Origin: Streptomyces sp. NBC_00459
GTDB lineage: Bacteria; Actinomycetota; Actinomycetes; Streptomycetales; Streptomycetaceae
Length of the DNA: 64,000 nucleotides
NCBI RefSeq assembly: GCF_036013955.1
Contig: NZ_CP107903.1
Location: 3,968,001-4,032,000 of the forward strand
Reading direction: 5' to 3'
Part shown: positions 51,589 to 59,382 of the stretch, in pieces
Layout: the number at the start of each line of letters is the position of its first letter
How positions within the stretch are numbered: position 1 is the first letter of the stretch
Notes under the pieces: model-generated
The model's input: only the letters and a program-made list of their open reading frames with translations
What the model was told of the DNA's origin: nothing
Database searches by the model: none
Program-made: the position numbers and the translations under genes

Positions 51589-52614
51589 GTGACGGCACAG
51601 ATCACGAACCCGGTGTCCGGCGTAGAGGCCCTGGCCTCCACGCCGGCCCCGGTCCCGTCCCCTCCTCCCTCCCGCCTCCGCCGGATCGCCAGGGCCGCGC
51701 TGCCCGGTCCCGCTCCCGGGGCCAACGGAGCTGCCATGTACCGCCGTTGGTGGCTGCCGTGGCTGTGGACCGCCCCCGCGATCGTGTGCGCGGTGGTCTT
51801 CGGGGTGTTCCCCTTCCTCAACACGGTCCTGCTGTCGTTCACCAACGCCAAGCCGCTGGGCGGCGCCGCGGGTTTCGTCGGACTCGACAACTACACGCGG
51901 ATGCTCCAGGACGACGACTTCTGGCTCGCGACCCGCAACAGCATCCTGTACGCGGTGATCGTCGTGCCGCTGATGGTGCTGCTGCCGCTGATGCTCGCCG
52001 TCCTGGTGGAGAAGAACCTGCCCGGCATCGGCTTCTTCCGCTCCGCCTTCTACACGCCGGTGCTCGCCTCCAGCGTGGTCGTGGGCCTGAGCTGGCAGTG
52101 GCTGCTCGCGGACGACGGCCTGGTCAACACCTGGCTGGAGAAAGCCCACTTGATCAGGTCGGCGATCCCCTTCCTCTCCGACTCGTGGCTGATCCTGCTC
52201 TCCGCGATGGGCCTGACCCTGTGGAAGGGCCTCGGCTGGTACATGGTCTTCTACCTGGCCGCCCTCGGGAACGTGCCCAAGGAACTGCACGAGGCCGCGC
52301 AGATGGACGGCGCCGGCGCGATCCGCCGTTTCTGGAACATCACGATCCCCGGCGTCCGGACGGCCATGATGCTCGTCGGCACCCTGACGGGCATCGGATC
52401 ACTCCGGGTCTTCACCGAGATCTACATGCTCGGCAGCTCCACCGGCGGCCCCGGCGGCGCCGACCGCACCCTGCCGTTCTACATCCGGGACGTCGGCCTG
52501 GACCCGATCACCGGCAACGCGGGATACGGCTCGGCCGTCAGCGTCGCCCTGTTCGCACTCACCCTGGGCCTGACCCTGCTGGCGCAGCGCCTGACCAAGG
52601 AGGACGAGTCATGA
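51589..52614 (+). CDS. Sugar ABC transporter permease (MalF type)
   Basis: A 341-residue permease from GTG 51589, three bases after the previous stop. After a Pro/Ala-rich cytoplasmic leader of about 40 residues come six membrane segments; the EAA loop reads HEAAQMDGAGAIRRFWNITI. Its last codons overlap the start of the next permease (ATGA). No ATPase gene is near; MsiK encoded elsewhere is the usual energiser. Confidence 0.92.
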   Translation: MTAQITNPVSGVEALASTPAPVPSPPPSRLRRIARAALPGPAPGANGAAMYRRWWLPWLWTAPAIVCAVVFGVFPFLNTVLLSFTNAKPLGGAAGFVGLDNYTRMLQDDDFWLATRNSILYAVIVVPLMVLLPLMLAVLVEKNLPGIGFFRSAFYTPVLASSVVVGLSWQWLLADDGLVNTWLEKAHLIRSAIPFLSDSWLILLSAMGLTLWKGLGWYMVFYLAALGNVPKELHEAAQMDGAGAIRRFWNITIPGVRTAMMLVGTLTGIGSLRVFTEIYMLGSSTGGPGGADRTLPFYIRDVGLDPITGNAGYGSAVSVALFALTLGLTLLAQRLTKEDES

Positions 52615-53495
52615 CGACGACCGTCGTCGAGACCAAGGGCCGTCGCCTGATGCCGCGTTGGCGTGACTACGGCCGCCCGCGCGAGCTGATCGTCCGCTAT
52701 CTGCTCCTCCTCCTGGTGCTCGGCCTCACCGTGGGCCCGCTGCTGTGGCAGCTGCTGGCATCCCTGAAGGGCACGAGCGAGGACGTCTTCGGCGCGAACG
52801 CCACCCTGCTGCCGCACCACCCGACCCTGCGCGCGTACCGGACGGTCTTCGACCAGGTGCCGGTGTTGTCGTACATCAAGAACAGCCTGATCGTGGTCGC
52901 CCTGTCGGTCACCAGCCAGCTGGTCTTCTCCACGACGGCCGGCTACATGCTCTCCAAGCCCTCCTGGAAGGGCCGCAGGGCGGTCTGGGTGGTGCTGATC
53001 GCCTCGATGATGTTCCCCTTCGAGTCGATCATGGTCTCGCTGTTCATCAGCATCCGCGACCTGGGCCTGATCGACAGCCTGGCCGGCGTGTGGCTGCCGG
53101 GCTTCGTCGGCGCCATCAACGTCCTGCTGATGCGCGGCGCGTTCCTCGCGGTCCCGCGCGAGATCGAGGACTCGGCGATGCTGGACGGCGCGAACGAGTG
53201 GCAACGCTTCAAGTACCTGTACCTGCCGTCCGCGTGGGGCGCGATCATGGTGGTCGTCATCAACACGTTCATCAGCGCCTGGGACGACTTCCTGTGGCCC
53301 CTGATCGTGCTGCGCTCCGAGAGCAACATGACGCTGACGCTGGGCCTTTCACGACTCCAGTCGTCGTCGTTCGGCTACGACCAGCGGATGGTCATGGCCG
53401 GTTCGGTGATCTCGGTGGTGCCGGTGCTGGTGCTGTTCGCGATCACGCAGCGGTGGTTCTATCGGGGGGTGGCTGCGGGGGCTGTGAAGATCTGA
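52611..53495 (+). CDS. Sugar ABC transporter permease (MalG type)
   Basis: A 294-residue permease overlapping the previous gene by four bases. Six membrane segments; the loop reads REIEDSAMLDGANEWQRFKY, so the first Ala of EAA is replaced by Asp and Ser. Last gene of the importer. The lipoprotein gene downstream has a 130-base gap and is not clearly part of the operon. Confidence 0.92.
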   Translation: MTTTVVETKGRRLMPRWRDYGRPRELIVRYLLLLLVLGLTVGPLLWQLLASLKGTSEDVFGANATLLPHHPTLRAYRTVFDQVPVLSYIKNSLIVVALSVTSQLVFSTTAGYMLSKPSWKGRRAVWVVLIASMMFPFESIMVSLFISIRDLGLIDSLAGVWLPGFVGAINVLLMRGAFLAVPREIEDSAMLDGANEWQRFKYLYLPSAWGAIMVVVINTFISAWDDFLWPLIVLRSESNMTLTLGLSRLQSSSFGYDQRMVMAGSVISVVPVLVLFAITQRWFYRGVAAGAVKI

Positions 53496-53625
53496 GGGCT
53501 TGAGGACGAGGGGCGGGCGGGGAGACATCAGGTGCCTCGATGCCCGCCGACCTTGTGACACCCCTGCGGCCGGAACTATGGCCTCCGTCACAGGCGCCGG
53601 GTTCACACCCTGATCAGATGGCCGG

Positions 53626-54609
53626 ATGCGTAGACGCGCCCCCTTCCACCGCCCGGCTCTCGCCAGGACCGCTCCCCTCCTGTCGGCTCTCGCCGCGACC
53701 GCCCTGCTGCTCACGGCCTGCGGGACGGAGCGCGCGGGCGCCGGGAACACCGGCGCCGACGCCGACGCGGCCGAACCGCCGTCTGCCACGCAGGTCGACG
53801 ATCCGGGCAAGGACGGCGTACGGATCACCAGGCTGAGCCTCCCATCGGCCTCACCCTCGCTGTCGCCCACACCCACCCGCAGCTACTCCGTCTCCGCCGA
53901 CAGCCTCGGCCTCGCCACGGACTCGGGGGTCGTCGCCGATTACGAGGTCACCAACAACGGCACCGAGACCCTGACCTACTCGGTCGTCTTCACCTTCATG
54001 AGCGATGACGGCGGGGCCGTGACCAGCCAGACCTCGACCGTGCGCGACGTCGGCCCCGGGAAGACGGTGCGGGGCACGGTCCGGGCCGGGGAACTGCCCC
54101 CCGGCGCACCACGGGTGACGCGGGCCAAGGTGCTCGAAGTGACCAAGGTCCCCGCGAGCGAGGCGCCGGCCGAGCCGGGCACCTGCCCCGCCTCCGGGAT
54201 CCGGGTCAGCGCCGACGCGGGCGACGCGGCCATGGGGCTGCGCGTCGTGGGCCTGCGTCTCGACAACTGCGGCACACGCGACTACACCGTCGAGGGCTAT
54301 CCGCTGCTGAAACTCCTGGACAACGAGCGCAAGCCCGTCGACGGCATCAAGATCCTCGACGGCAGCAGCGAGATCACCACGGGCGCCAGCCCCGACAACC
54401 AGCCCCGCCCCATCACACTCAAACCCGGCGAGTCGGCGACCGCCGGCCTGGTCTGGCGCAACACCACGACGTCCGGCACACCGGTGAACGTGCCCTATGT
54501 GCAGGTCCGGGCGAAGGCCGGTGCCGACCCGGTGACGGTCACCCCGAACCTCGACCTCGGAACCACCGGAAAGCTCGGGGTCAGACCGTGGGAGAAGGCT
54601 GAGCGCTAG
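53626..54609 (+). CDS. Secreted lipoprotein with DUF4232-like domain
   Basis: A 327-residue lipoprotein. Signal with lipobox LLLTAC. A Gly/Ala/Asp/Pro-rich linker is followed by a beta-rich domain with VVADYEVTNNGTETLTYSVV (about residues 90-185) and a second domain with MGLRVVGLRLDNCGTRDYTV and LKPGESATAGLVWRNTTT, similar to DUF4232. Such proteins are exported and of unknown function, possibly in cell-wall or aggregation. Four cysteines in the mature part may form disulfides. Confidence 0.78.
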   Translation: MRRRAPFHRPALARTAPLLSALAATALLLTACGTERAGAGNTGADADAAEPPSATQVDDPGKDGVRITRLSLPSASPSLSPTPTRSYSVSADSLGLATDSGVVADYEVTNNGTETLTYSVVFTFMSDDGGAVTSQTSTVRDVGPGKTVRGTVRAGELPPGAPRVTRAKVLEVTKVPASEAPAEPGTCPASGIRVSADAGDAAMGLRVVGLRLDNCGTRDYTVEGYPLLKLLDNERKPVDGIKILDGSSEITTGASPDNQPRPITLKPGESATAGLVWRNTTTSGTPVNVPYVQVRAKAGADPVTVTPNLDLGTTGKLGVRPWEKAER

Positions 54610-54737
54610 TCCGGACGACAGGCCCGGTGGTGCGGGTCGCCGCGTATCCACGCAGGCCCGTCCAGCGGCTCGGCCCGGAGACCCGCGGTCCAGAGACCCG
54701 CGGTCCCGCTGTCACCGCCCTCCCCTAAAGTCGCCGC

Positions 54738-55433
54738 GTGACCCACACCCCCTCCCCCTCTCCCTCTCACCTCACCGCGATCCGCGACTCCTACGACACC
54801 GTCGCCGCCGACTACGTCCAACTCGTCAAGAACCCGACGGAGTTGGACCCCCTGTCGCGCGCGATGCTGGCCGCGTACGCCGAAGCCGTGCAGGCCGCCG
54901 GCCTCGGCCCGGTCGCGGACCTGGGATGCGGCCCCGGCAAGGTGACCGCGCACCTGGCAGCCCTGGGTGTGCCCGCGTTCGGCATCGACCTGTCCCCGAA
55001 GATGATCGAGCTGGCCCGCCGCGCCCACCCGGAGCTGAACTTCACCGTGGGCTCGATGACCGCCCTCGCGCTCCGGGACAACGAACTCGGCGGCATCCTC
55101 GCCTACTACTCCACCCATCACACCCCACCCGAGCATCTGCCCGCCGTGTACGCCGAGTTCCACCGCACCCTCGCGCCCGGCGGCCTCCTGATGCTGGCCG
55201 GCCACGTGGCTACCGACGAGCCTCTGCGTCTGAGTCCGACACAGGCCTACGGCGGCCACCCGGTGTCCTACGAGTCCCATCTGCTCCCGGCCGAACGGAT
55301 CGCCGAGCTGCTGAGGCGGGCCGGATTCGTGATCACGGCGCGGCTGTCGCAGGAGCCCGCCGAAGCAGCAGGCGCGAAGAGGGCATTCGCCACCGTCCTG
55401 GCCCGGAAACCCGAACCCTCCACACCGTCATAG
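54738..55433 (+). CDS. SAM-dependent methyltransferase (class I)
   Basis: A 231-residue enzyme. Motif I is VADLGCGPGKVTAHLAALGV, motif II FGIDLSPKMIELARRA, and FHRTLAPGGLLMLAGH follows, as in ubiE-like methyltransferases. GTG 54738 has no SD but TAAAGT lies seven bases upstream, so the mRNA is probably leaderless. The substrate is not predictable. It precedes the CPT-like gene on the same strand by 81 bases. Confidence 0.88.
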   Translation: MTHTPSPSPSHLTAIRDSYDTVAADYVQLVKNPTELDPLSRAMLAAYAEAVQAAGLGPVADLGCGPGKVTAHLAALGVPAFGIDLSPKMIELARRAHPELNFTVGSMTALALRDNELGGILAYYSTHHTPPEHLPAVYAEFHRTLAPGGLLMLAGHVATDEPLRLSPTQAYGGHPVSYESHLLPAERIAELLRRAGFVITARLSQEPAEAAGAKRAFATVLARKPEPSTPS

Positions 55434-55514
55434 TGGTTTGTCACAGTTGGCGCCCCGACATCAACGGCCGCAATTCGTTTCGTCCCCCCGGGGCCGGCAC
55501 CCTAGTGTGGCGCA

Positions 55515-56105
55515 GTGCCGATTCCTGTTCAGCCTCACGCCCAGCCTCAGATTCAGTTGATCATCCTCAACGGTGGTTCCAGCTCGGGGAAGTCCGAGAT
55601 CGTACGGTGTCTGCAGGCCGAACTGCCGGACCCGTGGCTGGCGTTCGGGTGCGACTCGTTCGTCGACGCCCTGCCCGCGAGGATGCGGGAGTCGGACGCG
55701 GGGATCGCGATCACGACGGACGGCGAAGTGAGCGTCGGGGCGGACTTCCTGGCACTGGAGGCCGCCTGGCGGGAAGGCGTCGTGGCGATGGTCCGGGCTG
55801 GCGCCCGGGTCGTCATCGACGACGTCTTCCTCGGCGGAGCGGCGTCCCAGCGGCGCTGGCGCAAGGCTCTTGGTGAAGTGGACGGAGTGGGTGACCTGCC
55901 CGTGCTGTGGGTCGGTGTCCGGTGCGAGACCGCCGTAGCCGCACGCCGCGAGGTCTCCCGGGGAGACCGGGCCGTGGGGATGGCCGCCGCGCAGGCGAAC
56001 GTCGTGCACGAGGGCGTCGTCTACGACCTGGAGGTCGACACGTCGCACACCGGGTCCCTGGTGTGCGCGCGAACCATCGCCGCCCGCGTTCACGAAGTCG
56101 AGTGA
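55515..56105 (+). CDS. Chloramphenicol phosphotransferase-like kinase
   Basis: A 196-residue P-loop protein. Walker A LIILNGGSSSGKSEIVRCLQ is the hallmark of the CPT family, which in Streptomyces venezuelae phosphorylates chloramphenicol. The lid and second motif are seen in VVIDDVFLGG and WVGVRCETAVAARREVSRGD. GTG 55515 appears leaderless (TAGTGT seven bases upstream). Whether this copy confers resistance or has another substrate cannot be told; no chloramphenicol genes are near. Confidence 0.85.
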   Translation: MPIPVQPHAQPQIQLIILNGGSSSGKSEIVRCLQAELPDPWLAFGCDSFVDALPARMRESDAGIAITTDGEVSVGADFLALEAAWREGVVAMVRAGARVVIDDVFLGGAASQRRWRKALGEVDGVGDLPVLWVGVRCETAVAARREVSRGDRAVGMAAAQANVVHEGVVYDLEVDTSHTGSLVCARTIAARVHEVE

Positions 56106-56130
56106 CCACGAGCGCTCCAGGCAGCGCCGA

Positions 56131-56167
56131 AGCGCTGGGCGGGTGATCAGGACTCCCGCCCAGCGCT
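56131..56167. terminator. Bidirectional hairpin terminator
   Basis: A 13-base perfect stem (AGCGCTGGGCGGG, 56131-56143, with 56155-56167) has an 11-base loop. It separates the convergent kinase and membrane-protein genes. Confidence 0.7.
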
Positions 56168-56189
56168 CGTTCGCCTTCGGTTGCCGCCG

Positions 56190-56405
56190 TTACTCCGGGC
56201 TGCCGCCCGCACCGCGTTCGCGGCGCCGGAGCAGCGCCTGCCAGATCTGGTCGGCGACGGTTCCGGTCACCAGCGCGGCGACGGCCGCCACGTACCAGGG
56301 CAGCCCCAGGGCCGCGCAGGGGGCGATGGCCGCGACGAGGGCGATCAGGTTGAGCCACCAGGGCGTACGTACGATCACGCGGGTCACCTCTCGGGGGGCG
56401 GCCAT
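56190..56405 (-). CDS. Small two-segment membrane protein (possible immunity protein)
   Basis: A 71-residue protein. Its ATG at 56405 overlaps the TGA of the large secreted protein by one base, so both are made together. Two hydrophobic segments (LNLIALVAAIAPCAALGLPW; YVAAVAALVTGTVADQIW) are flanked by basic ends (RRRERG). The size, topology and one-base overlap fit an immunity-type protein for the upstream secreted product, but no homology proves this. Confidence 0.6.
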   Translation of the reverse strand: MAAPREVTRVIVRTPWWLNLIALVAAIAPCAALGLPWYVAAVAALVTGTVADQIWQALLRRRERGAGGSPE

Positions 56406-59164
56406 CAGCGGCAGTTCTTCTTGCTGACCTTGGTCAGCTTCTTGTTCGACGGCACGATCTTGGTCTGGTAGCAGCCCATCGGTGACAGTTTCCAGTTGCT
56501 GATCTGCTTCAGCCACTTGGCGAGGTTCGTCCAGGCGTTCAGGCCCGCGGCCCCGCAGATCATCTTGCCGATGCCGGCGATCTTGGCCGGGAGCTTGGCG
56601 ACAGTGCAGCTGTACAGCCAGCCACCCCAGCCGGAGACGATCGCGATGTCGCCGTAGGCCTTCCACTCGACGCCCTTGGCGTTGAAGTAGATGCCCAGTC
56701 CGAAGGTCAGCTTCGGGTCGGCGACCACCGGGAACGCCGTGGTGGCGGTGAAGCCGACCGTCTGGATGAGCCGGTCACCCTCGACACGGTACGACGTCGC
56801 AACCGCGTTGCCGTTGGCGTCCCGGGCCCATGGGGCGTCGATGAGGCCGTGGGTCACCGGCTTCTCGTCAGTGCCGGAGGACACCAGGACGGTGTCCCCG
56901 TCGAACGGGGTGAGCGTCGCGCCCGCGGGCAGCCGCATCGTGGACGTGTACTCGTGGGGCGCCGTGGCGTTCTTGATGACCTGGAGGGTGCGGACGCCGC
57001 CCTCCAGGGTCGGCTGGGCAACGGTGTCGACGGGGCCGTTCGGGTCGGCGTAGACGACGTTGCCGTTGAGGGCGACACCACGGGGCTGGGTGATGGGCAG
57101 GCCCACTCCCATGCCGCCGCGGTCGGCTGACTGGACGCTGATGGTGTCAGCGGTGCCCCAGGGCACGCCGACCGTGTTGCTGCCGGTGTCCGCGATCGCC
57201 GCGTAGGTGCTGTCGCTGGTGGTGGCCGGGGTGACGTCGGCGGCGTCCAGAGCGGTGTTGACCGTCGCCAGCGCCTTCATCTCGGGCGTGAGCACCATGC
57301 CGGTGTCGACGGTGAAGGTGACGGGCTCGGACCAGCCGTTGCTCCAGTGTGTGCCGTCGTCCGTGGTGGTCCGGAAGGAGTATGTCCTGCCGTTGACCAG
57401 TTTGCCCGCCGGGACGACGACCTTGGACGTCTCGCCGGTGGGCACGGGGGCCGCGACGACGCTCGTGACCACCTGGCCGGTGGCGGTGTCGGTGATCTGG
57501 TAGGTGCCGCGAACCGAGTCGTCGTTGTTGGAGTCCTCGGGGGTGAACCTCAGCGTGGGCGTCGTGGAGTTGACCCGGTAGATGCCGCCCTGCGTGTAGA
57601 AGGGCGGCCCGGCCTGGAGGTTGCTGCCGGACTTGGGGCGGTAGTTGTAGCTGACCGTCAGCTGGGGAATCTGCTCGGCGGTCGACTCGGAGGAGTAGAA
57701 ACGCTTCCAGGCGTAGGTGTCCGACTCGTTCGCGGCCTTGAGCGCGATGCTGCCCGTCTCGGCCTTGGCACTGGCCCAGGTCTGGGCGAGAGAGGTGACG
57801 TCCGCACTGACCCAGCCGGCGTTGTCGCAGGAGGCGCCGCGTGTCTCGCTCGACGTGGCGATCTTCTCCAGTCGCGCCGGCTGGTTGCTCCAGCGCGTGT
57901 CGGTGTCGGCTCCGTTCGCCGCCCACACCTCCCACGGGCGCGTCTCGCACGACCAGGAGTGGTAGTTGTACAGCGACAGCTTGGCGCTGCTGACCAGTGC
58001 GTCGGCGAACACCGAGGTGTCCCAGGTCAGATACGAACGGGCGATGCGCTTGCGGGACTTGGCGGTGTCCGCGTAGTCGCCGGGCCAGCCGAGCTTGAGG
58101 TCGGTCGACGCGGACTGGTCGGTGGTGTCGCCGTCCTGGACGAACGTGTCGAAGAGGGAGCCGAGGGCGTCCGTGGCCGGATCGATCGTCACGGGGTACC
58201 GGGTGTCCGGGTCGGACAGGAAACCGGCGTCCGGGGTGAGCGTGAGTTCAACCGTGTCACCGTCCTGGGACAGGGTCATGGGAACCCGTACGGAGTTGGT
58301 GTGCTCGCCGGAGCGGGGGTCGACGCGCGCGTCCCACATGACCGGCGCAGGCATGGTGCCGACCTCGTCGCCCGATTTCCGGTCCGTGAGGGAGACCGAA
58401 CCGTCTTTCTGCTGCACCGCGCTCAGCCCGGGCAGGGTCAGTGGCACCGTCCACGGAGCCTTGTTGCCGACTGGCCGGTCCTTGAGGACGAGGAACTGCT
58501 CGAATCCCTCGCGGGTGGCGTCGACGACCAGGTCGGCGCCAGGCACCGCCTGGTGGCCGTCGACGGCCGGGGTGGGCAGCCCGCCCTTCCACTGCACGGC
58601 CATGCGGCGACTGCCCATGCCGAGCGTGACCAGATCGCGGTTGGCGGAGTCCGGTGCGGCTGCCGCCGCGGTGACCGAACGGGCCTTCACTCCACCCGCT
58701 CCGGCCAGCCGCAGCCCCTGGGGGTGGGCCTTGGCGACCACGCTCCCGTCGGGACGCCGGGTCAGTGTGGCGTCCACGTCCACCCAGTCGCCGTCACGCA
58801 GCATGCGAACGGGGCCGGAACTGAGCTCCGTGACGAGGGTGCCGTCCGGACTCGCCCAGGTGGTGGAGGACTCGGTACGGCGTTCCAGCACCTCCACCCG
58901 CCGGTTTCCGGCCTTGGCGGCGACGATGGCCGCCTCCGGGGTGTTCGCCTCGGTGACGACGCCCGGTCGGGGCACGTCCGCGACGGTTCCCCCGGCCGCC
59001 GCGGACGTGCCCGGGGTGCTCGCCGAGGCAGGAGCGGCCGGTGCCGCGGAGCCGAGCAGAGCGAGTGAGGTGAGGGCCGAGAGCCCGCTTACGGCGTAGG
59101 CGCGCAGGGGTATGCGGCGTCGGTTGCGGGGGCGCGGAGAGCCCACGGACTGAGTGTTGCGCAT
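56405..59164 (-). CDS. Large secreted DNRLRE-type surface protein
   Basis: A 919-residue exported protein. Residues 1-48 form a signal with a twin-arginine-poor but basic N-terminus and a hydrophobic core ending ASA. The body contains DNRLRE-like beta domains (RIARSYLTWDTSVFADALVS, WVSADVTSLAQTWASA, SSESTAEQIPQLTVSYNYRP), a fibronectin-like part around residues 560-640 (TFTVDTGMVLTPEM) and further beta regions (DPKLTFGLGIYFNAKG). The last hundred residues change character: cationic, with Cys at MICGAAG, MGCYQTK and KKNCR. Such Streptomyces proteins carry variable C-terminal modules. Substrate or target unknown. Confidence 0.78.
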   Translation of the reverse strand: MRNTQSVGSPRPRNRRRIPLRAYAVSGLSALTSLALLGSAAPAAPASASTPGTSAAAGGTVADVPRPGVVTEANTPEAAIVAAKAGNRRVEVLERRTESSTTWASPDGTLVTELSSGPVRMLRDGDWVDVDATLTRRPDGSVVAKAHPQGLRLAGAGGVKARSVTAAAAAPDSANRDLVTLGMGSRRMAVQWKGGLPTPAVDGHQAVPGADLVVDATREGFEQFLVLKDRPVGNKAPWTVPLTLPGLSAVQQKDGSVSLTDRKSGDEVGTMPAPVMWDARVDPRSGEHTNSVRVPMTLSQDGDTVELTLTPDAGFLSDPDTRYPVTIDPATDALGSLFDTFVQDGDTTDQSASTDLKLGWPGDYADTAKSRKRIARSYLTWDTSVFADALVSSAKLSLYNYHSWSCETRPWEVWAANGADTDTRWSNQPARLEKIATSSETRGASCDNAGWVSADVTSLAQTWASAKAETGSIALKAANESDTYAWKRFYSSESTAEQIPQLTVSYNYRPKSGSNLQAGPPFYTQGGIYRVNSTTPTLRFTPEDSNNDDSVRGTYQITDTATGQVVTSVVAAPVPTGETSKVVVPAGKLVNGRTYSFRTTTDDGTHWSNGWSEPVTFTVDTGMVLTPEMKALATVNTALDAADVTPATTSDSTYAAIADTGSNTVGVPWGTADTISVQSADRGGMGVGLPITQPRGVALNGNVVYADPNGPVDTVAQPTLEGGVRTLQVIKNATAPHEYTSTMRLPAGATLTPFDGDTVLVSSGTDEKPVTHGLIDAPWARDANGNAVATSYRVEGDRLIQTVGFTATTAFPVVADPKLTFGLGIYFNAKGVEWKAYGDIAIVSGWGGWLYSCTVAKLPAKIAGIGKMICGAAGLNAWTNLAKWLKQISNWKLSPMGCYQTKIVPSNKKLTKVSKKNCR

Positions 59165-59382
59165 GAACGGAGTGGTCCGATCCGTTTGTGAAAAAAGTAT
59201 GAGAAGCGTGAAGTTATCCCGACCGGGCGAAACCGGGCAGCACGTAGATCACTTCAGATCTGGGCAAATAGGATCATTCGGAGAAGTGAAGTGCGTCACG
59301 GTTTCTCGATACACGCACACCGGGGTGGACTGTTGATCAATAGACGTGTATCGGATCTTCGCGATGTCGATGACCGCACCGA

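Noticed and set aside
54738..56105. Antibiotic biosynthesis or resistance cluster
   Set aside because: A methyltransferase and a CPT-like kinase alone, without biosynthetic genes, do not support it.
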